From: Candidatus Zipacnadia bacterium
GTDB lineage: Bacteria > Armatimonadota > Zipacnadia > Zipacnadales > UBA5352
DNA: 48,061 nt
Reading direction: 5' to 3'
Assembly: GCA_029821635.1 (NCBI GenBank)
Contig: JALGSW010000009.1
Coordinates: 1-48,061, forward strand
Shown here piece by piece: positions 10,201-18,676 of this stretch. The position numbers and the translations under genes are program-made. The notes below the pieces were generated by a model. The model was not told the origin of the DNA. It saw only the letters and a program-made list of their open reading frames with translations, and ran no database searches. Within the stretch, counting starts at the first letter, position 1; every line of letters starts with the position of its first letter.

Positions 10201-12270
10201 GACGCCGTGGATGTGCCCAAGGTGGAAGAGGGTGCCGGTATCGACGAGCGCGAGGCCCCGCCGGACGCACATCAATGCCGGCTCGATGTCGTCGGAGAGC
10301 TCGTACGGGCTCATCTTCGTGCTGGTCTTGAGGTCGAGCTGCCAGCTCGGGCGCTCGATCGGCGCGTAGACGGCCTCGGTCTCGGGCAGGTGCCGCCAGA
10401 GGTCGTAGAAGGCGATCTCGCGGCCATCGTAGAGCGCGAACTGCACCTCGGTGGACTGCTGCTCGCCGGGCGCGAGGTGCAGCGTGGCGACGCCGAACTC
10501 CCAGCCGTTGGGCATGTAGATCGGCGGGTGATTCTCCCGCTCATGGTAGCGCGAGGTGAGTGGGCGGCACCAGCGATCATTGATCTGATGACGGAACTGC
10601 CCCACGCCCCAGCCGAGGTCGTAGCGCTGCAGTAGCACGACCTTCGCGTTCCGCGCGCCGAGGGCGGCGTACTGGCGGGGCATCGTGACCTCATCGGTGA
10701 ACAGCCGCGCACCGAGGCCGCGGTCGTTGCCGACGTAGACGCCACCGCGCCGGAACTCCTCGGTCGCGATGCTCTTCGCCTGGTGCGTCAGGAAGCGGTC
10801 CTGCGCGGCGCCGGTGTTCGTCCAGCCCACGCGCTTGATCAGCCGCCGACCGTCCGGGCTGAGCGTGTAGCGCTTCTCGATCGCGATCTCCGGCAGATCC
10901 GCGTTCCGGCAGCGCAGCGTCAGCGCGCGTCCGTCCTGCTCAACGACCGCGGTCACCTCATCCGCGTACTCGTCCGTCTGCGTGTCGCCCTCGCGCGTGT
11001 AGAGGTGATACTGATCGCTCACGCGCTCCATGCACTTCATGTCATGCGCGAGGTTCCAGACGCCCCCGACGAGGCCGTGCTCGCGATCGACCGCGAAGCG
11101 CGCGACGTCGCTCTGCAGGTACCAGTAGTTCGCGTCTTCGCCCGTAGCGTCGGTCGTCGCGGGCAGCTCCGGGCCGGTCTCGTACTGTGCGGCCGCGGCG
11201 GCGAGGCGATCCTCATCGTTCGGCGCGCGGCCAGAGAATGTAACCTCCGCCAGCTCGATGTCCTGATCGGCCGCCGGGCGGCTGAGTACCAGCTTGACGT
11301 AGCGCGCAACCCCGCGCACATCGCCGGCGATCTCGTGCTCGGCGTCCGCCCGGCGCGTGTCCGCATTGCGCAGCGAGGCCAGCGCGTGCCAATCCTCACC
11401 ATCCGCACTGCCGAACAGGTCGGCTGAGGCGATGTTGACGGCCGGCGAGGAGATCGCCTTGAGCGACACGCGGGTGATGAAGCGCTCTTCGCCAAGATCG
11501 AAGACGATCTCGGGCGTCGCACCAAGCATGCGCCAGAACGCCTGCTCCTCGCGCGGGTTCACGAGCCCATCGGTGAGCACCGCAAGGCCCTCATCGCCGC
11601 GCGTGGGCGGGTTGACGTAGCTGTAGCTCGCGACGGGGAGGTCGTCGGTCGCCTCGAGGTCGGTCTGCTGCAGGTCCGCGACGATCACGTGCGCATTGCC
11701 GACGCCGAAGCCGACGCGGCCGCTCAGGATCGGGAAGAGCGTATCGTCGGTGGCGGTGAGGTGCAGCTCATCGTTGAGGTAGACCGCGAGCTGCCGCCCG
11801 TGCACCTCCACGCGCACGTCCATCCACTCATTCAGCGGCATGGCATCCGGGCGCTTCGCCTCGATGCCCTCGTCGAAGGCGTCGTCGATCTTCCCACCGG
11901 CCATCTTCGTGACGTAGAGCGAGCGGAACTTCGGGCGCAGGTAGACCCAGTAGGCGTCGCGCTCGGTCCACACGTCACCATTCCAGCGCATGTAGATGCT
12001 GAAACCCGAGTACTTGTCATCGGCGCGCAGGAACTTCACGCGGGCGCTGATCGCATAATCGTGCATCCCCTCGCCGCCCGCCCAGTAGGCGTGGCCGCTG
12101 GCGGGGGGATCGATGTCAAGAGCGCCGTCGGGCCCGAGACTGGTCTGCGCCTCGCCCAGAACGAGGCTCCAGCGGTCGCGCCAGTCCTCGCCGAAGGGCT
12201 CGGCGAAGCCCGGGGCGGAGATGAGGACGACCATCAGTGCGAGAATGAGTGTGCGGCTGGCTCGGCTCAC
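7228..12270 (-). CDS. Giant secreted glycosidase-like protein with LamG-, discoidin- and CBM9-like modules
   Basis: About 1680 residues, GTG start at 12270 with GGGAG upstream. Signal peptide at 1-23. Residues 25-205 look like a LamG / concanavalin-like (DUF1080-type) sandwich. Residues 215-347 look like an F5/8 type C module. A beta domain (about 380-620) of the type preceding GH36/GH31-like barrels follows. The barrel is at about 640-940, where Asp804 in DYFYLDGGGGG occupies the place of a catalytic nucleophile in alpha-galactosidase-like enzymes. Beta domains follow, and residues about 1496-1680 are a CBM9-like module (PPTIDGKLDDAVW ... ALYIAYRCPE ... AVEMAIPW). The enzyme class is inferred from the barrel and accessory modules. 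It is the first gene of the left operon, overlaps the next gene by one base at TGATG, and has a leader element 40 bases upstream. Confidence 0.78.
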   Translation of the reverse strand: MSRASRTLILALMVVLISAPGFAEPFGEDWRDRWSLVLGEAQTSLGPDGALDIDPPASGHAYWAGGEGMHDYAISARVKFLRADDKYSGFSIYMRWNGDVWTERDAYWVYLRPKFRSLYVTKMAGGKIDDAFDEGIEAKRPDAMPLNEWMDVRVEVHGRQLAVYLNDELHLTATDDTLFPILSGRVGFGVGNAHVIVADLQQTDLEATDDLPVASYSYVNPPTRGDEGLAVLTDGLVNPREEQAFWRMLGATPEIVFDLGEERFITRVSLKAISSPAVNIASADLFGSADGEDWHALASLRNADTRRADAEHEIAGDVRGVARYVKLVLSRPAADQDIELAEVTFSGRAPNDEDRLAAAAAQYETGPELPATTDATGEDANYWYLQSDVARFAVDREHGLVGGVWNLAHDMKCMERVSDQYHLYTREGDTQTDEYADEVTAVVEQDGRALTLRCRNADLPEIAIEKRYTLSPDGRRLIKRVGWTNTGAAQDRFLTHQAKSIATEEFRRGGVYVGNDRGLGARLFTDEVTMPRQYAALGARNAKVVLLQRYDLGWGVGQFRHQINDRWCRPLTSRYHERENHPPIYMPNGWEFGVATLHLAPGEQQSTEVQFALYDGREIAFYDLWRHLPETEAVYAPIERPSWQLDLKTSTKMSPYELSDDIEPALMCVRRGLALVDTGTLFHLGHIHGVWGEWYSDGVVETGAGAKIDTQWLKDFIAEAHGLSPRMKLGVYTWAWAAHPHSDVYQEHPEWFITRDRTGQVFNAYSNMVLNHLRRFGIEESMDELIGQFEEIMKQFKGDYFYLDGGGGGSNLIDWEHLGVDQDYHYEELYRRIREVSRAQGADRAVWFNARTGPWFDIGFYEGIDRNLHAATWRESADGLSAVKMRQVFDPNQVIVPLYWRTPTLPFYSNYMIGLGITPSSPLGAGDFLMKLPYVEAAYETRRMQWLEADLQPDWRTDPNTEVEAYALKHGESAVLSVIDHREDAGSVTISADTAALGLDSNRPVYAFVHSLRDSREAWESLGEGERRAVYRESGWGLDAVGKLLQVQVIDQPGARIELDLPTTQHILTMAVLSHSPARVFSVGGLRVNFQGTDVLGCSVDGRIAERAVDLTISVPEGGAEAIVVLPEGLTGGERTVVLGDRRLAIVPLPTDGDQVGFPLSAASPIEGELAVTCAEAAAAGVPLGVGLQGAGESALVSVWRDDVLLLASRVALADGAFALPLPAQLHAGPIELRVASEVGGKLLRGSATVEVTGSYTPDIPPYKMRKEGPFGEVAEVDVTAQGLHVIGTGTESYDGYQRPQAAVVEPEALRIGGGIADAPVTRYGYGYGGLEFESARVLKLKVTNTFFDAWSFSRGMPSHKPQYTSTFAGLMVDYHTAEGYTKRVALGFGLLNPKRTINRPGWGAGTAPDDFVSLGDAINEGSEMTLAIDLARWAPPGWDGRVWLGAGAENVYPSRRLYAEILEASDSPEGFEITEGKSAGDLYRIREYTVARAEAPPTIDGKLDDAVWQQGAPAAEFGLLGQIGTSKQPTEAWAAWDDEALYIAYRCPESEKDQPTLQPEKIWNRDAVDTAINPSGDRAVFSQIIIDAAEASQQFTKGLDGRTLDWTYHHAVGQYDGGWAVEMAIPWSEMGVEPSSGTQMTGNWVRYRPYPPVEEMQTWSPMPGPAINDPERFAVWTLE

Positions 12271-12310
12271 GGCCGATCACGCTCCCGTGGGGCTTCTCTC
12301 CGCTCGCAAG

Positions 12311-12344
12311 CGCACTTTGGCCGCCGGGAGGCGCGAATCCTCCA
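12311..12344 (-). promoter_or_regulatory. Leader element copy, upstream of the 7228-12270 gene
   Basis: Read on the minus strand: GGAGG (12331-12327 side), a 7-base loop and CCTCC on the 12339-12343 side form a 5-bp stem, followed by CGGCGGCCAAAGTGC in place of the GCGAAT box. It lies about 40 bases before the GTG start. It is one of the weaker matches in the box but good in the stem. Confidence 0.35.
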
Positions 12345-12396
12345 AGCGCCGCTCACGCCCGAATCCCGCGGTCATGCAAGGGAACTCTCGGGCAAC

Positions 12397-12428
12397 CAGG
12401 AGGTTATATCTCGTGGGTATCGAATTCG
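12397..12428 (+). promoter_or_regulatory. Leader element copy, upstream of the pseudopilin
   Basis: CAGGAGGTTATATCTCG, then TGGGTAT, then CGAATTC, matches the GGAGG...GCGAAT layout of the other copies and ends 42 bases before the ATG at 12470. The stem is weak. A TATAGT hexamer at 12443-12448 lies downstream and could be a -10 site, with no convincing -35. Together with the copy at 12311-12344 it gives one element per direction in this divergent gap. Confidence 0.35.
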
Positions 12429-12469
12429 GCCCCCATCGCAACTATAGTCGGTGAAGGGAGCAACCGTCG

Positions 12470-13180
12470 ATGACACGCAGAACAGGCTTTACGCTCATCG
12501 AACTGCTGGTGGTCATTGCGATTATCGCAATCCTGGCAGCGATCCTCTTCCCGGTGTTCGCCCGTGCCCGTGAGAAGGCCCGCCAATCGTCCTGTCTGAG
12601 CAACGTCAAGCAGATCGCGCTTGGGATCATGATGTATGCTCAGGACTACGATGAGGAGTTCCCGATGGGCTACGATACGGGCTCGCCGCGCAACGGACTC
12701 ATCCAGACGACCCAACCTTACACCAAGAACTACCAGGTGCATGACTGCCCCAGCGCGAGCGAGAAGTCAAACCCCAATAGCTATCTGGGCAGCCGCAGCT
12801 ACGGCTACAACACTCGCATCATCGGCGCGAACTGGTCACGCAGTCTGGGCGACATCAAGCGCCCCGCCGAGATCGTCCTGATGGGCGACGTCTGCCATGA
12901 CTGCAACGCGACATACCGCTTCCACCCGCCGACCTCGGGCCCGTTCATGTGCGACCCAGACGGCAGCAACTGCCAGGTCTGTGGCGGTACGCACAACTCG
13001 CGGTACGCTGTACCGCTGGGCAGTCACACGTGGATCTATGACCGGCCCGGTTTCAACTTCCTCGAGCGCCATAATGGCACCGGCAATATCGGCTTCTGCG
13101 ACGGACATGCCAAGGCGATGAAGCACTTCGATCTGTATCAGAACCGCAGCAACCACCCCTACTTCGACTACGAGACCTGA
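12470..13180 (+). CDS. Type II secretion/type IV pilin-like pseudopilin, DUF1559-like (236 aa)
   Basis: The leader MTRRTG ends in the prepilin peptidase site G6|F7, followed by [20 protein letters not shown], the class III signal and membrane helix. The next segment ([19 protein letters not shown]) is characteristic of the pseudopilin family expanded in Armatimonadota and Planctomycetota. The C-terminus has the H-x-DG pattern ([16 protein letters not shown]). Between them lie clustered cysteines, CHDC and [15 protein letters not shown], suggesting metal binding or disulfides. SD GGGAG nine bases before the ATG. The protein probably sits at the inner membrane or is assembled or secreted; what these expanded families do is not known. 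It is followed by a strong terminator, so it is monocistronic. Confidence 0.9.
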   Translation: MTRRTGFTLIELLVVIAIIAILAAILFPVFARAREKARQSSCLSNVKQIALGIMMYAQDYDEEFPMGYDTGSPRNGLIQTTQPYTKNYQVHDCPSASEKSNPNSYLGSRSYGYNTRIIGANWSRSLGDIKRPAEIVLMGDVCHDCNATYRFHPPTSGPFMCDPDGSNCQVCGGTHNSRYAVPLGSHTWIYDRPGFNFLERHNGTGNIGFCDGHAKAMKHFDLYQNRSNHPYFDYET

Positions 13181-13208
13181 TCCGCGACCGATCAGAGCCG
13201 ACATACAG

Positions 13209-13239
13209 CAGCGGCCGCCCCGATCCGGGGCGGCCGCTG
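13209..13239. terminator. Bidirectional hairpin between converging genes
   Basis: A perfect 14-bp stem CAGCGGCCGCCCCG (13209-13222), loop atc, and the complement at 13226-13239. It lies between the stop of the pseudopilin and the stop of the GH42-like gene, which converge here. There is no long T run, so efficiency as a factor-independent terminator is uncertain. Confidence 0.65.
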
Positions 13240-13263
13240 TCCGTTCTCGATGAGGCCCGACGG

Positions 13264-16200
13264 CTACGCGCCCGACTGCCACGCAAAGGTCACGCTCTCT
13301 TCGGCCCCCGAAAGCACATCGCGCACCGTGACCGTCCAGTCGCCCGGTGCGTCACTGAGCGCCAGAGGTATGCGCAGGTCCGCGATGCCACCGGGCGCGG
13401 AGACGTTGCGTGTGTAGGCGGGCGCGGGGTCGCCTGCGGGGTCGGTCACCGCGACATGCAGCACGTGATCACCCACCGGTCCGTCGGCCAGCACCGTTGC
13501 GCGCATCTCGTTGCCGGCGCCGACGATCTGCATGCCGTCCACCTTGTAAGGCAGCACCGCGAACACGGCGGTCTCGCCCGGCCCGAGCGTCACCACGTTC
13601 TTCTCGGTCTCGCCGATGTAGCTGTGCGCGCGCATGTCGTAGACGTGCGCGGTGCGGCCGAAGCTCACTTCGCAGCTCTGCGACGCATCTACCAGCCGAT
13701 GGTCGCGGATCAGGCCGACGATCTCCGCCGCCCCCAGTTCGTAGCGCGCACACTCCCACGCGCGAGCCGGGGTCTCCGCGTCACCGCTGTCCACGGACAC
13801 GGGCCGGTCCACGGCCGCATCACCGAGGAGGTCGCGGACCATCTCGACCGATGTCGGATCGTACTTGGGCATCAGGCAGTTCAGGTAGATCGTATGTCCT
13901 ACGCCCAGCTCGCGGAAGATCACTGCGGGCGTCCCATCCTCGTAGGAAGCATCCGCCTGCGCGTCAACGGTCTCGACGGCGTCCCGCGCCGAGGCCGCGA
14001 AGTTCGCGCCGCCGGGCCCGGTCAGCGTCGCCGCCTCATACACCGCCTCACGCTCCGTCCTGCGTACGCCGAAGAGCCGCTCCAGCAGCGCGCCATCGCG
14101 CGGGGAGCCATGCTCGTCGGTGAGCGCGAACTGCAGGTCGGCGATCAGGGTGCCGCCGCCCTCAACCCACTCGACCAGCGCGTCGGCCAGCTCATCGGAG
14201 ATCGCGAAGGTCATCGGCAGGTAGAGCACTTTGTAGCGATCGAGCTCCCCCGCGAGGACCTGCTCGGGAGCCACGTAGTTGTACATGAGCTGCAGCTCCT
14301 GCAGCGCGAGGCGGAAGTAGAACGCGGACTTGTACCAGCTTCCGTAGCTGTCATCGACCGCGCCCTCAGGCGGCTCGGGCTGCATCCAGTCGCTCAGGCA
14401 CCACGAGACTAACATACTCGCGTGCGACCACAGGATCGCAACGTCCGGGTCGGCGCGCCTGCCGTCGAGCAGTGCCTTGCCGACGCCCTCCCGCAGGTCG
14501 GTGAGCGTGTCCTGCACATCGTACGAGTACTGCGAGAGACTCTGCGTCGGGTGGATGAGCGCCCACGACTTCCCGCGCTCGGCGGAGACGGAGTTGGTCG
14601 CGTAGTAGGTCACGCCACCGGAATCGTGCAGCGCCAGCCACCACGGCTCGTACTTAACCGCCGCCTCGCGGTGATCGTAGCCGATCCAGCCGTAGTTGGG
14701 GAAATCCTCGCCGGTGCGGCCCTGCAGGAAGCTGCGCCACAGTTCGAAGACGGCCTTCTGCGCGTTGCCCTTGATCGCTTCGGAGTATTCCTGCGCCCAC
14801 TCAAAGCCGCACTGCGTGCACAGCTTCCAGAAGTCATTCCCGTTCGTGGGCATCGCGCCGAAGGTGTTCGTATGCCCGACGCGCACGCCCGGCCAGGAGG
14901 TCTCGTATGCCTCGGTGATCCCGGCCATGCCATCGATCCACACGTCCGTCATGAAGGTGCGGAAGTCCACGAAGGGCGCGAAGTTGCCGGTCCCGCGCAC
15001 GTCCTGCGTGGTCGCGCCGACGATCTCGTCGAAGTTCGCGTGGTTCGTGCCCCAGCTTGCGTTGAGCGCGGCGATGTCGCCGTACTGCTCGCGCAGCCAC
15101 TCCCGATAGCGCGGCTGGCACCACTCGGAGAAGCAGACCTCGCGCCGCGTGTGGCGACCTGAGAGCGTCGCCTCATCGCACAAGTTGACCGCGAACGGGC
15201 CGAAGCGGCGGCTCTCCGCGACTTCCTCGGCAGCTCCAGACTCGTACTGCTCGATGATCTCCGGGTTGCTCAGGCATGGCGTGCGGACGCCATCCTCGAT
15301 CTTCGCGCTGCCGGTGAACACGCGGCCCGCGCGCGAGTGCGTCACGCTGATCAGCGGCGTCTCGACCGTCATGTACGGGCTACTGCCGAATTTCCCAGAG
15401 AAGCCCAGATCCATGAGCATCGCGGAATACTGATGCGTGATGTAGGGGTTGGTCATCCCATCGCCCCAGGTGCTGATGTGCCAGTCCTGGAGCGGGGCCT
15501 CGTTGTTGAGCGCCGGGAAGTACACGTCCGTCCACGCGGAGTCGATTTCGCGGCCATCGAGCATCAGCTTGACGAAGAGCTTGTGCCCGGTGGTGAGCAG
15601 GTCCTCGGCGGCCGGCTGGAGTGCCACTGCGGCCTGCGCGCCTGCGTCGGCACTGGTCACAGCCACGATCCGCCCCCAGGCGTCCACCAGTCGGGCCTCA
15701 AGGGTGCTGCCGGCGGGCGGAGCGGGTTCGCTGGTCACCGCGGCCATCACGGTATCGCCGGGGGCGTAGAACTCCTGACTGAGTTCCAGCGCCTGAATCT
15801 CGGGGCGCCGATCCATCCGGGCCATGATCGCGCCCCAGTACACGGCGCCGCCGGCGGCGTCGCGCACGGTGACGTTGCCGATGAGATCGCCGGCCGGGAA
15901 CCCATCGGGCACTCTGACCTCGAGGTTGTCGCGTGTGGCGTGCTGGGTCTCATACTGCAGGTCGGGCTCGCCCCAGCGGAGTTCGCGAGAGTGATGCCAG
16001 GTGAAGTCGATGTTCTGCGCGGCGCCCGCCGGTCCGTCGATGGTGAAGCCCGGAGCAGTGCCCGGGGATGTGAACGAGACGCCGCTCTCGCCACGCGCGG
16101 CGTAGTGGATCGCGCGCGCGAGGAACGCGTACCAGTACTCCCAGTAGCGCATCTCGCGCGTCGTCCAGGCCGCGTAGTCGCCGATCTCAACCGGGAAGAT

Positions 16201-17283
16201 GCCCCACACGCGCGACACGTCCGTCGGGAAGTTCAGCCACACCACGCGGCCCTCGCCGATCTGCCCAACGCGCACCTCGTTGAGGATACTCGCGGGCATG
16301 TAGTCCCACGGGAGGTCGCGCATCAGGTAGTGGTCACCGTCTGCGACCTCAAGCGCTTCCAGCTCGCAGTAGTTGCCGAGCCGCCCGAAGCCGGAGATCA
16401 CCACCAGCCCCGCGCCCGCTTCGACTTTCTCGCGAATCATCTCCTCGAAGCGCTCGTCCAGCCTGCAGCCGACCACGTAGACCTCGTAGCCGTCCTCATC
16501 CATCGTGCGCATGACGCGGCGGCCGTCGGGCGAGTACAGCGAGGCGCCCGTCACCCAGCCCTCGACCAGATCGTAGTCCATCTCAAAGCGTTGGGAGAGC
16601 TCCACGACCTCGCGCACGGTGCGGTAGGTGTAGATGTTGAGGAGCGCGCGCACCGGCCCGCCCGCGAGCGGTGTGGCCCACTTCGTGATGCCCTCGCGCT
16701 CGACCGGCTCGGTGATGGGCGTATCGCGCTCCCCGAAGCTGAAGGTGTTGACCCACGAGCGCGTCGGTTCGCCCTTAGTGATCGACACCCAGTCGTAAGC
16801 GACTTCGCCCGTGCGCCCAATGTTGTAGACGTAGACGCGTGCGACACGATTGGGCGCGACGAATGCGCGGCCAAGTTCGGCATACTCGTCATCGAGCGGC
16901 ACGTTCCAGACAAGGGGCATCTCACGCGTGGGCTGGTCCTCGCCGTGCAGGATCAGCAGGCCGCCGACGCCGCCGCCGGAACCGCGCGCGCGGAAGCTGG
17001 CGGTGTAGGTCTCGCCCGGTTCGAGAGTGATCTCCTGTGTCGCCAGAACGTAGGTCTCCCCCACGCTCACGAGGGCGTTGTTGCCGCCCATGAAGACGAT
17101 CTCCTGCAGCCGGGAGCGCGTCGCGTCTGTGGTCCAGCCATCGGGGAGCGCGTCCTCGTCGGCGTCGATCTCGAAGCCGGGGTTCGTCAGAAGCTGCCCC
17201 TCGACGGGGTAGTCTGCGGCCAGCGCTGCGGAAGCGCCTGCAAGCAGCATGAACGCGATCATCAGTCGCCAGGCGGTCTTCAT
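13264..17283 (-). CDS. Secreted GH42-like (beta-galactosidase-like) protein with CBM, 1339 aa
   Basis: The start at 17283 has a perfect AAGGAGGG ribosome site eight bases upstream and opens a signal peptide (residues 1-24, ALA-A). Residues about 28-170 are a CBM4/9-like sandwich (LLTNPGFEID opening). Residues about 200-400 look like a Rossmann-type ThuA/amidotransferase-like domain. Residues about 630-950 show the GH42 pattern: CDE with Glu704 at the usual DNE acid/base position, then CFSEWCQPRYREWL and ALNASWGTNHANFD, matching the C...FR.WL...LN..WGT signature. Next is a beta-galactosidase trimerisation-like domain (VAILWSHAS ... VLYLPMTFAISDEL ... VEWVEGGGTLIAD), then C-terminal beta strands. 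At twice the usual GH42 length it is clearly multimodular. The substrate is unknown. It is alone on this strand, with a leader element 30 bases upstream. Confidence 0.82.
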   Translation of the reverse strand: MKTAWRLMIAFMLLAGASAALAADYPVEGQLLTNPGFEIDADEDALPDGWTTDATRSRLQEIVFMGGNNALVSVGETYVLATQEITLEPGETYTASFRARGSGGGVGGLLILHGEDQPTREMPLVWNVPLDDEYAELGRAFVAPNRVARVYVYNIGRTGEVAYDWVSITKGEPTRSWVNTFSFGERDTPITEPVEREGITKWATPLAGGPVRALLNIYTYRTVREVVELSQRFEMDYDLVEGWVTGASLYSPDGRRVMRTMDEDGYEVYVVGCRLDERFEEMIREKVEAGAGLVVISGFGRLGNYCELEALEVADGDHYLMRDLPWDYMPASILNEVRVGQIGEGRVVWLNFPTDVSRVWGIFPVEIGDYAAWTTREMRYWEYWYAFLARAIHYAARGESGVSFTSPGTAPGFTIDGPAGAAQNIDFTWHHSRELRWGEPDLQYETQHATRDNLEVRVPDGFPAGDLIGNVTVRDAAGGAVYWGAIMARMDRRPEIQALELSQEFYAPGDTVMAAVTSEPAPPAGSTLEARLVDAWGRIVAVTSADAGAQAAVALQPAAEDLLTTGHKLFVKLMLDGREIDSAWTDVYFPALNNEAPLQDWHISTWGDGMTNPYITHQYSAMLMDLGFSGKFGSSPYMTVETPLISVTHSRAGRVFTGSAKIEDGVRTPCLSNPEIIEQYESGAAEEVAESRRFGPFAVNLCDEATLSGRHTRREVCFSEWCQPRYREWLREQYGDIAALNASWGTNHANFDEIVGATTQDVRGTGNFAPFVDFRTFMTDVWIDGMAGITEAYETSWPGVRVGHTNTFGAMPTNGNDFWKLCTQCGFEWAQEYSEAIKGNAQKAVFELWRSFLQGRTGEDFPNYGWIGYDHREAAVKYEPWWLALHDSGGVTYYATNSVSAERGKSWALIHPTQSLSQYSYDVQDTLTDLREGVGKALLDGRRADPDVAILWSHASMLVSWCLSDWMQPEPPEGAVDDSYGSWYKSAFYFRLALQELQLMYNYVAPEQVLAGELDRYKVLYLPMTFAISDELADALVEWVEGGGTLIADLQFALTDEHGSPRDGALLERLFGVRRTEREAVYEAATLTGPGGANFAASARDAVETVDAQADASYEDGTPAVIFRELGVGHTIYLNCLMPKYDPTSVEMVRDLLGDAAVDRPVSVDSGDAETPARAWECARYELGAAEIVGLIRDHRLVDASQSCEVSFGRTAHVYDMRAHSYIGETEKNVVTLGPGETAVFAVLPYKVDGMQIVGAGNEMRATVLADGPVGDHVLHVAVTDPAGDPAPAYTRNVSAPGGIADLRIPLALSDAPGDWTVTVRDVLSGAEESVTFAWQSGA

Positions 17284-17313
17284 CGCGGTCCCTCCTTGGC
17301 GCACCTTCGCTCG

Positions 17314-17349
17314 CGAATAGATGCGTCGAGAGGGAGGTGATTCCCTCCC
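17314..17349 (-). promoter_or_regulatory. Leader element copy, upstream of the GH42-like gene
   Basis: GGGAGG at 17332-17337 pairs with CCTCCC at 17344-17349 across a 6-base loop. In the minus-strand reading this stem is followed by CTCGACGCATCTATTC where other copies have a GCGAAT box. It lies 30 bases before the ATG at 17283. The stem is identical in form to the copy at 45452-45486. Confidence 0.4.
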
Positions 17350-17413
17350 GCGAGGGCGAACCGGACCTGTGACGCCCTGGACGCGCCGAGCACGCACATC
17401 AGGAGGACCCGAC

Positions 17414-18676
17414 ATGCCCGACGAGCTTGCTATCAACGGTGGCCCGAAGGCGCGTGACACGAGCGTGAAGCCCTGGCCGACCATATCCGACGCCTCCGGG
17501 CGCGACTTCGGCGAGGAGGAGATGGAGCTCCTGGGCCAGGTCATCCGGTCCGGCAGCCTCGGCTACCAGTACGGTTCGATGGTCAAGCAGTTCGAGGAGG
17601 AGTTCGCGGCGCGGCACGGCTCGAAGTACGCCTGCGCGGTGAGTTCCGGCACCGCCGCGCTGCACACCGCGATGGGCTCGCTGCTGCTCGAGCCCGGCGA
17701 TGAGGTCATCACTACGCCGGTTACGGACATGGGCTCGATCATCGCCATCGTGCAGTGCAACTGCGTGCCGGTCTTCGCGGACGTGGACCCGCTGACGATG
17801 CTCATCGACCCGGACTCGATCCGCGCGCAGATCACCGGCCGCACGCGCGCGCTGATGGTGGTGCACCTGCTCGGCCAGGCGTGCAACATGGACGAGATCA
17901 TGGCGATCGCCGCCGAGCACAACCTCTATGTGATCGAGGACTGCGCGCAGTCGCATGACGCGAAGTGGGATGGCAGGGACGTGGGCACCTTCGGCCACTT
18001 CGGCTGCTTCTCACTGCAGCAGTCGAAGCAGATCACGACCGGCGATGGCGGCATCGTGGTTACCGACGAGCCGGACCTCGCCGACGAGGCGTACCGCTTC
18101 CACGACAAGTACTACGACCGCTCCGGAGACGGACGGCCCATAGATCGCTTCGGGATGAACTACCGCATGAGCGAGCTGGTTGGCGCGGTGGCGCTGGCGC
18201 AGCTCCGCAAGCTCGACCGCATCATCGGCAGGCGCACGCAGACCGCCGAGGCGCTCATGGCGGGCATCGACGAGATCCCCGGCATCGTCCGCGCGACCGT
18301 GCACCCGAAGGCGACGCACACCTGGTGGCGCGTAGCCTGCACGATCGACGAGGACGAGCTGGGCACCGACGCGCAGACGTTCACCCGCGCGGTGGTCGCC
18401 GAGGGGCTGCCGCTGCGCGTGCACACCGGCCGTGGCGAGCCCATCTGCATGGCGCCCGCGTTCCAGAACTACGCGGCGTACGGGAGCGGCAACTTCCCAT
18501 GGGAGCCGCCCTACGGCCGGAGGGTCGAGTACCGGCTGGAGGATTACCCGAACACGAACTGGGCGATGGAGAACGTGTGGACGGCCTCGTGGAACGAGGG
18601 CTACACGCTGGAGGACGTGGCCGACATCCTGCGCGGGCTGCGCAAGGTCAGCGACCACTACCGCGCTCAGGCCTGA
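17414..18676 (+). CDS. DegT/DnrJ/EryC1/StrS-family PLP aminotransferase (420 aa)
   Basis: Family members transfer an amino group to a keto-sugar nucleotide (or act on related sugars), using PLP in the cytoplasm. Visible marks: the GSLGYQYGSMVKQFEEEFA N-terminal helix, SSGTAALHTA (phosphate/PLP grip), Asp176 in VIEDCAQSHDA contacting the PLP ring nitrogen, and the Schiff-base Lys205 in SLQQSKQITTGDGG. Length is normal for the family. The ATG at 17414 follows AGGAGG by eight bases; further upstream starts lack a ribosome site. It diverges from the GH42-like gene and its last ten bases overlap the converging permease gene. The nearby oxidoreductase (33016-33990) is the usual partner type, though not adjacent. 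Confidence 0.92.
   Translation: MPDELAINGGPKARDTSVKPWPTISDASGRDFGEEEMELLGQVIRSGSLGYQYGSMVKQFEEEFAARHGSKYACAVSSGTAALHTAMGSLLLEPGDEVITTPVTDMGSIIAIVQCNCVPVFADVDPLTMLIDPDSIRAQITGRTRALMVVHLLGQACNMDEIMAIAAEHNLYVIEDCAQSHDAKWDGRDVGTFGHFGCFSLQQSKQITTGDGGIVVTDEPDLADEAYRFHDKYYDRSGDGRPIDRFGMNYRMSELVGAVALAQLRKLDRIIGRRTQTAEALMAGIDEIPGIVRATVHPKATHTWWRVACTIDEDELGTDAQTFTRAVVAEGLPLRVHTGRGEPICMAPAFQNYAAYGSGNFPWEPPYGRRVEYRLEDYPNTNWAMENVWTASWNEGYTLEDVADILRGLRKVSDHYRAQA

Noticed and set aside
12897-12995. c-type haem site in the pseudopilin
   Set aside because: CHDC and CQVC are not followed by His in the CxxCH arrangement.
18667-18676. Ten-base overlap of converging DegT and permease genes as a regulatory device
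   Set aside because: Short tail overlaps are common in compact genomes and nothing else marks the site.
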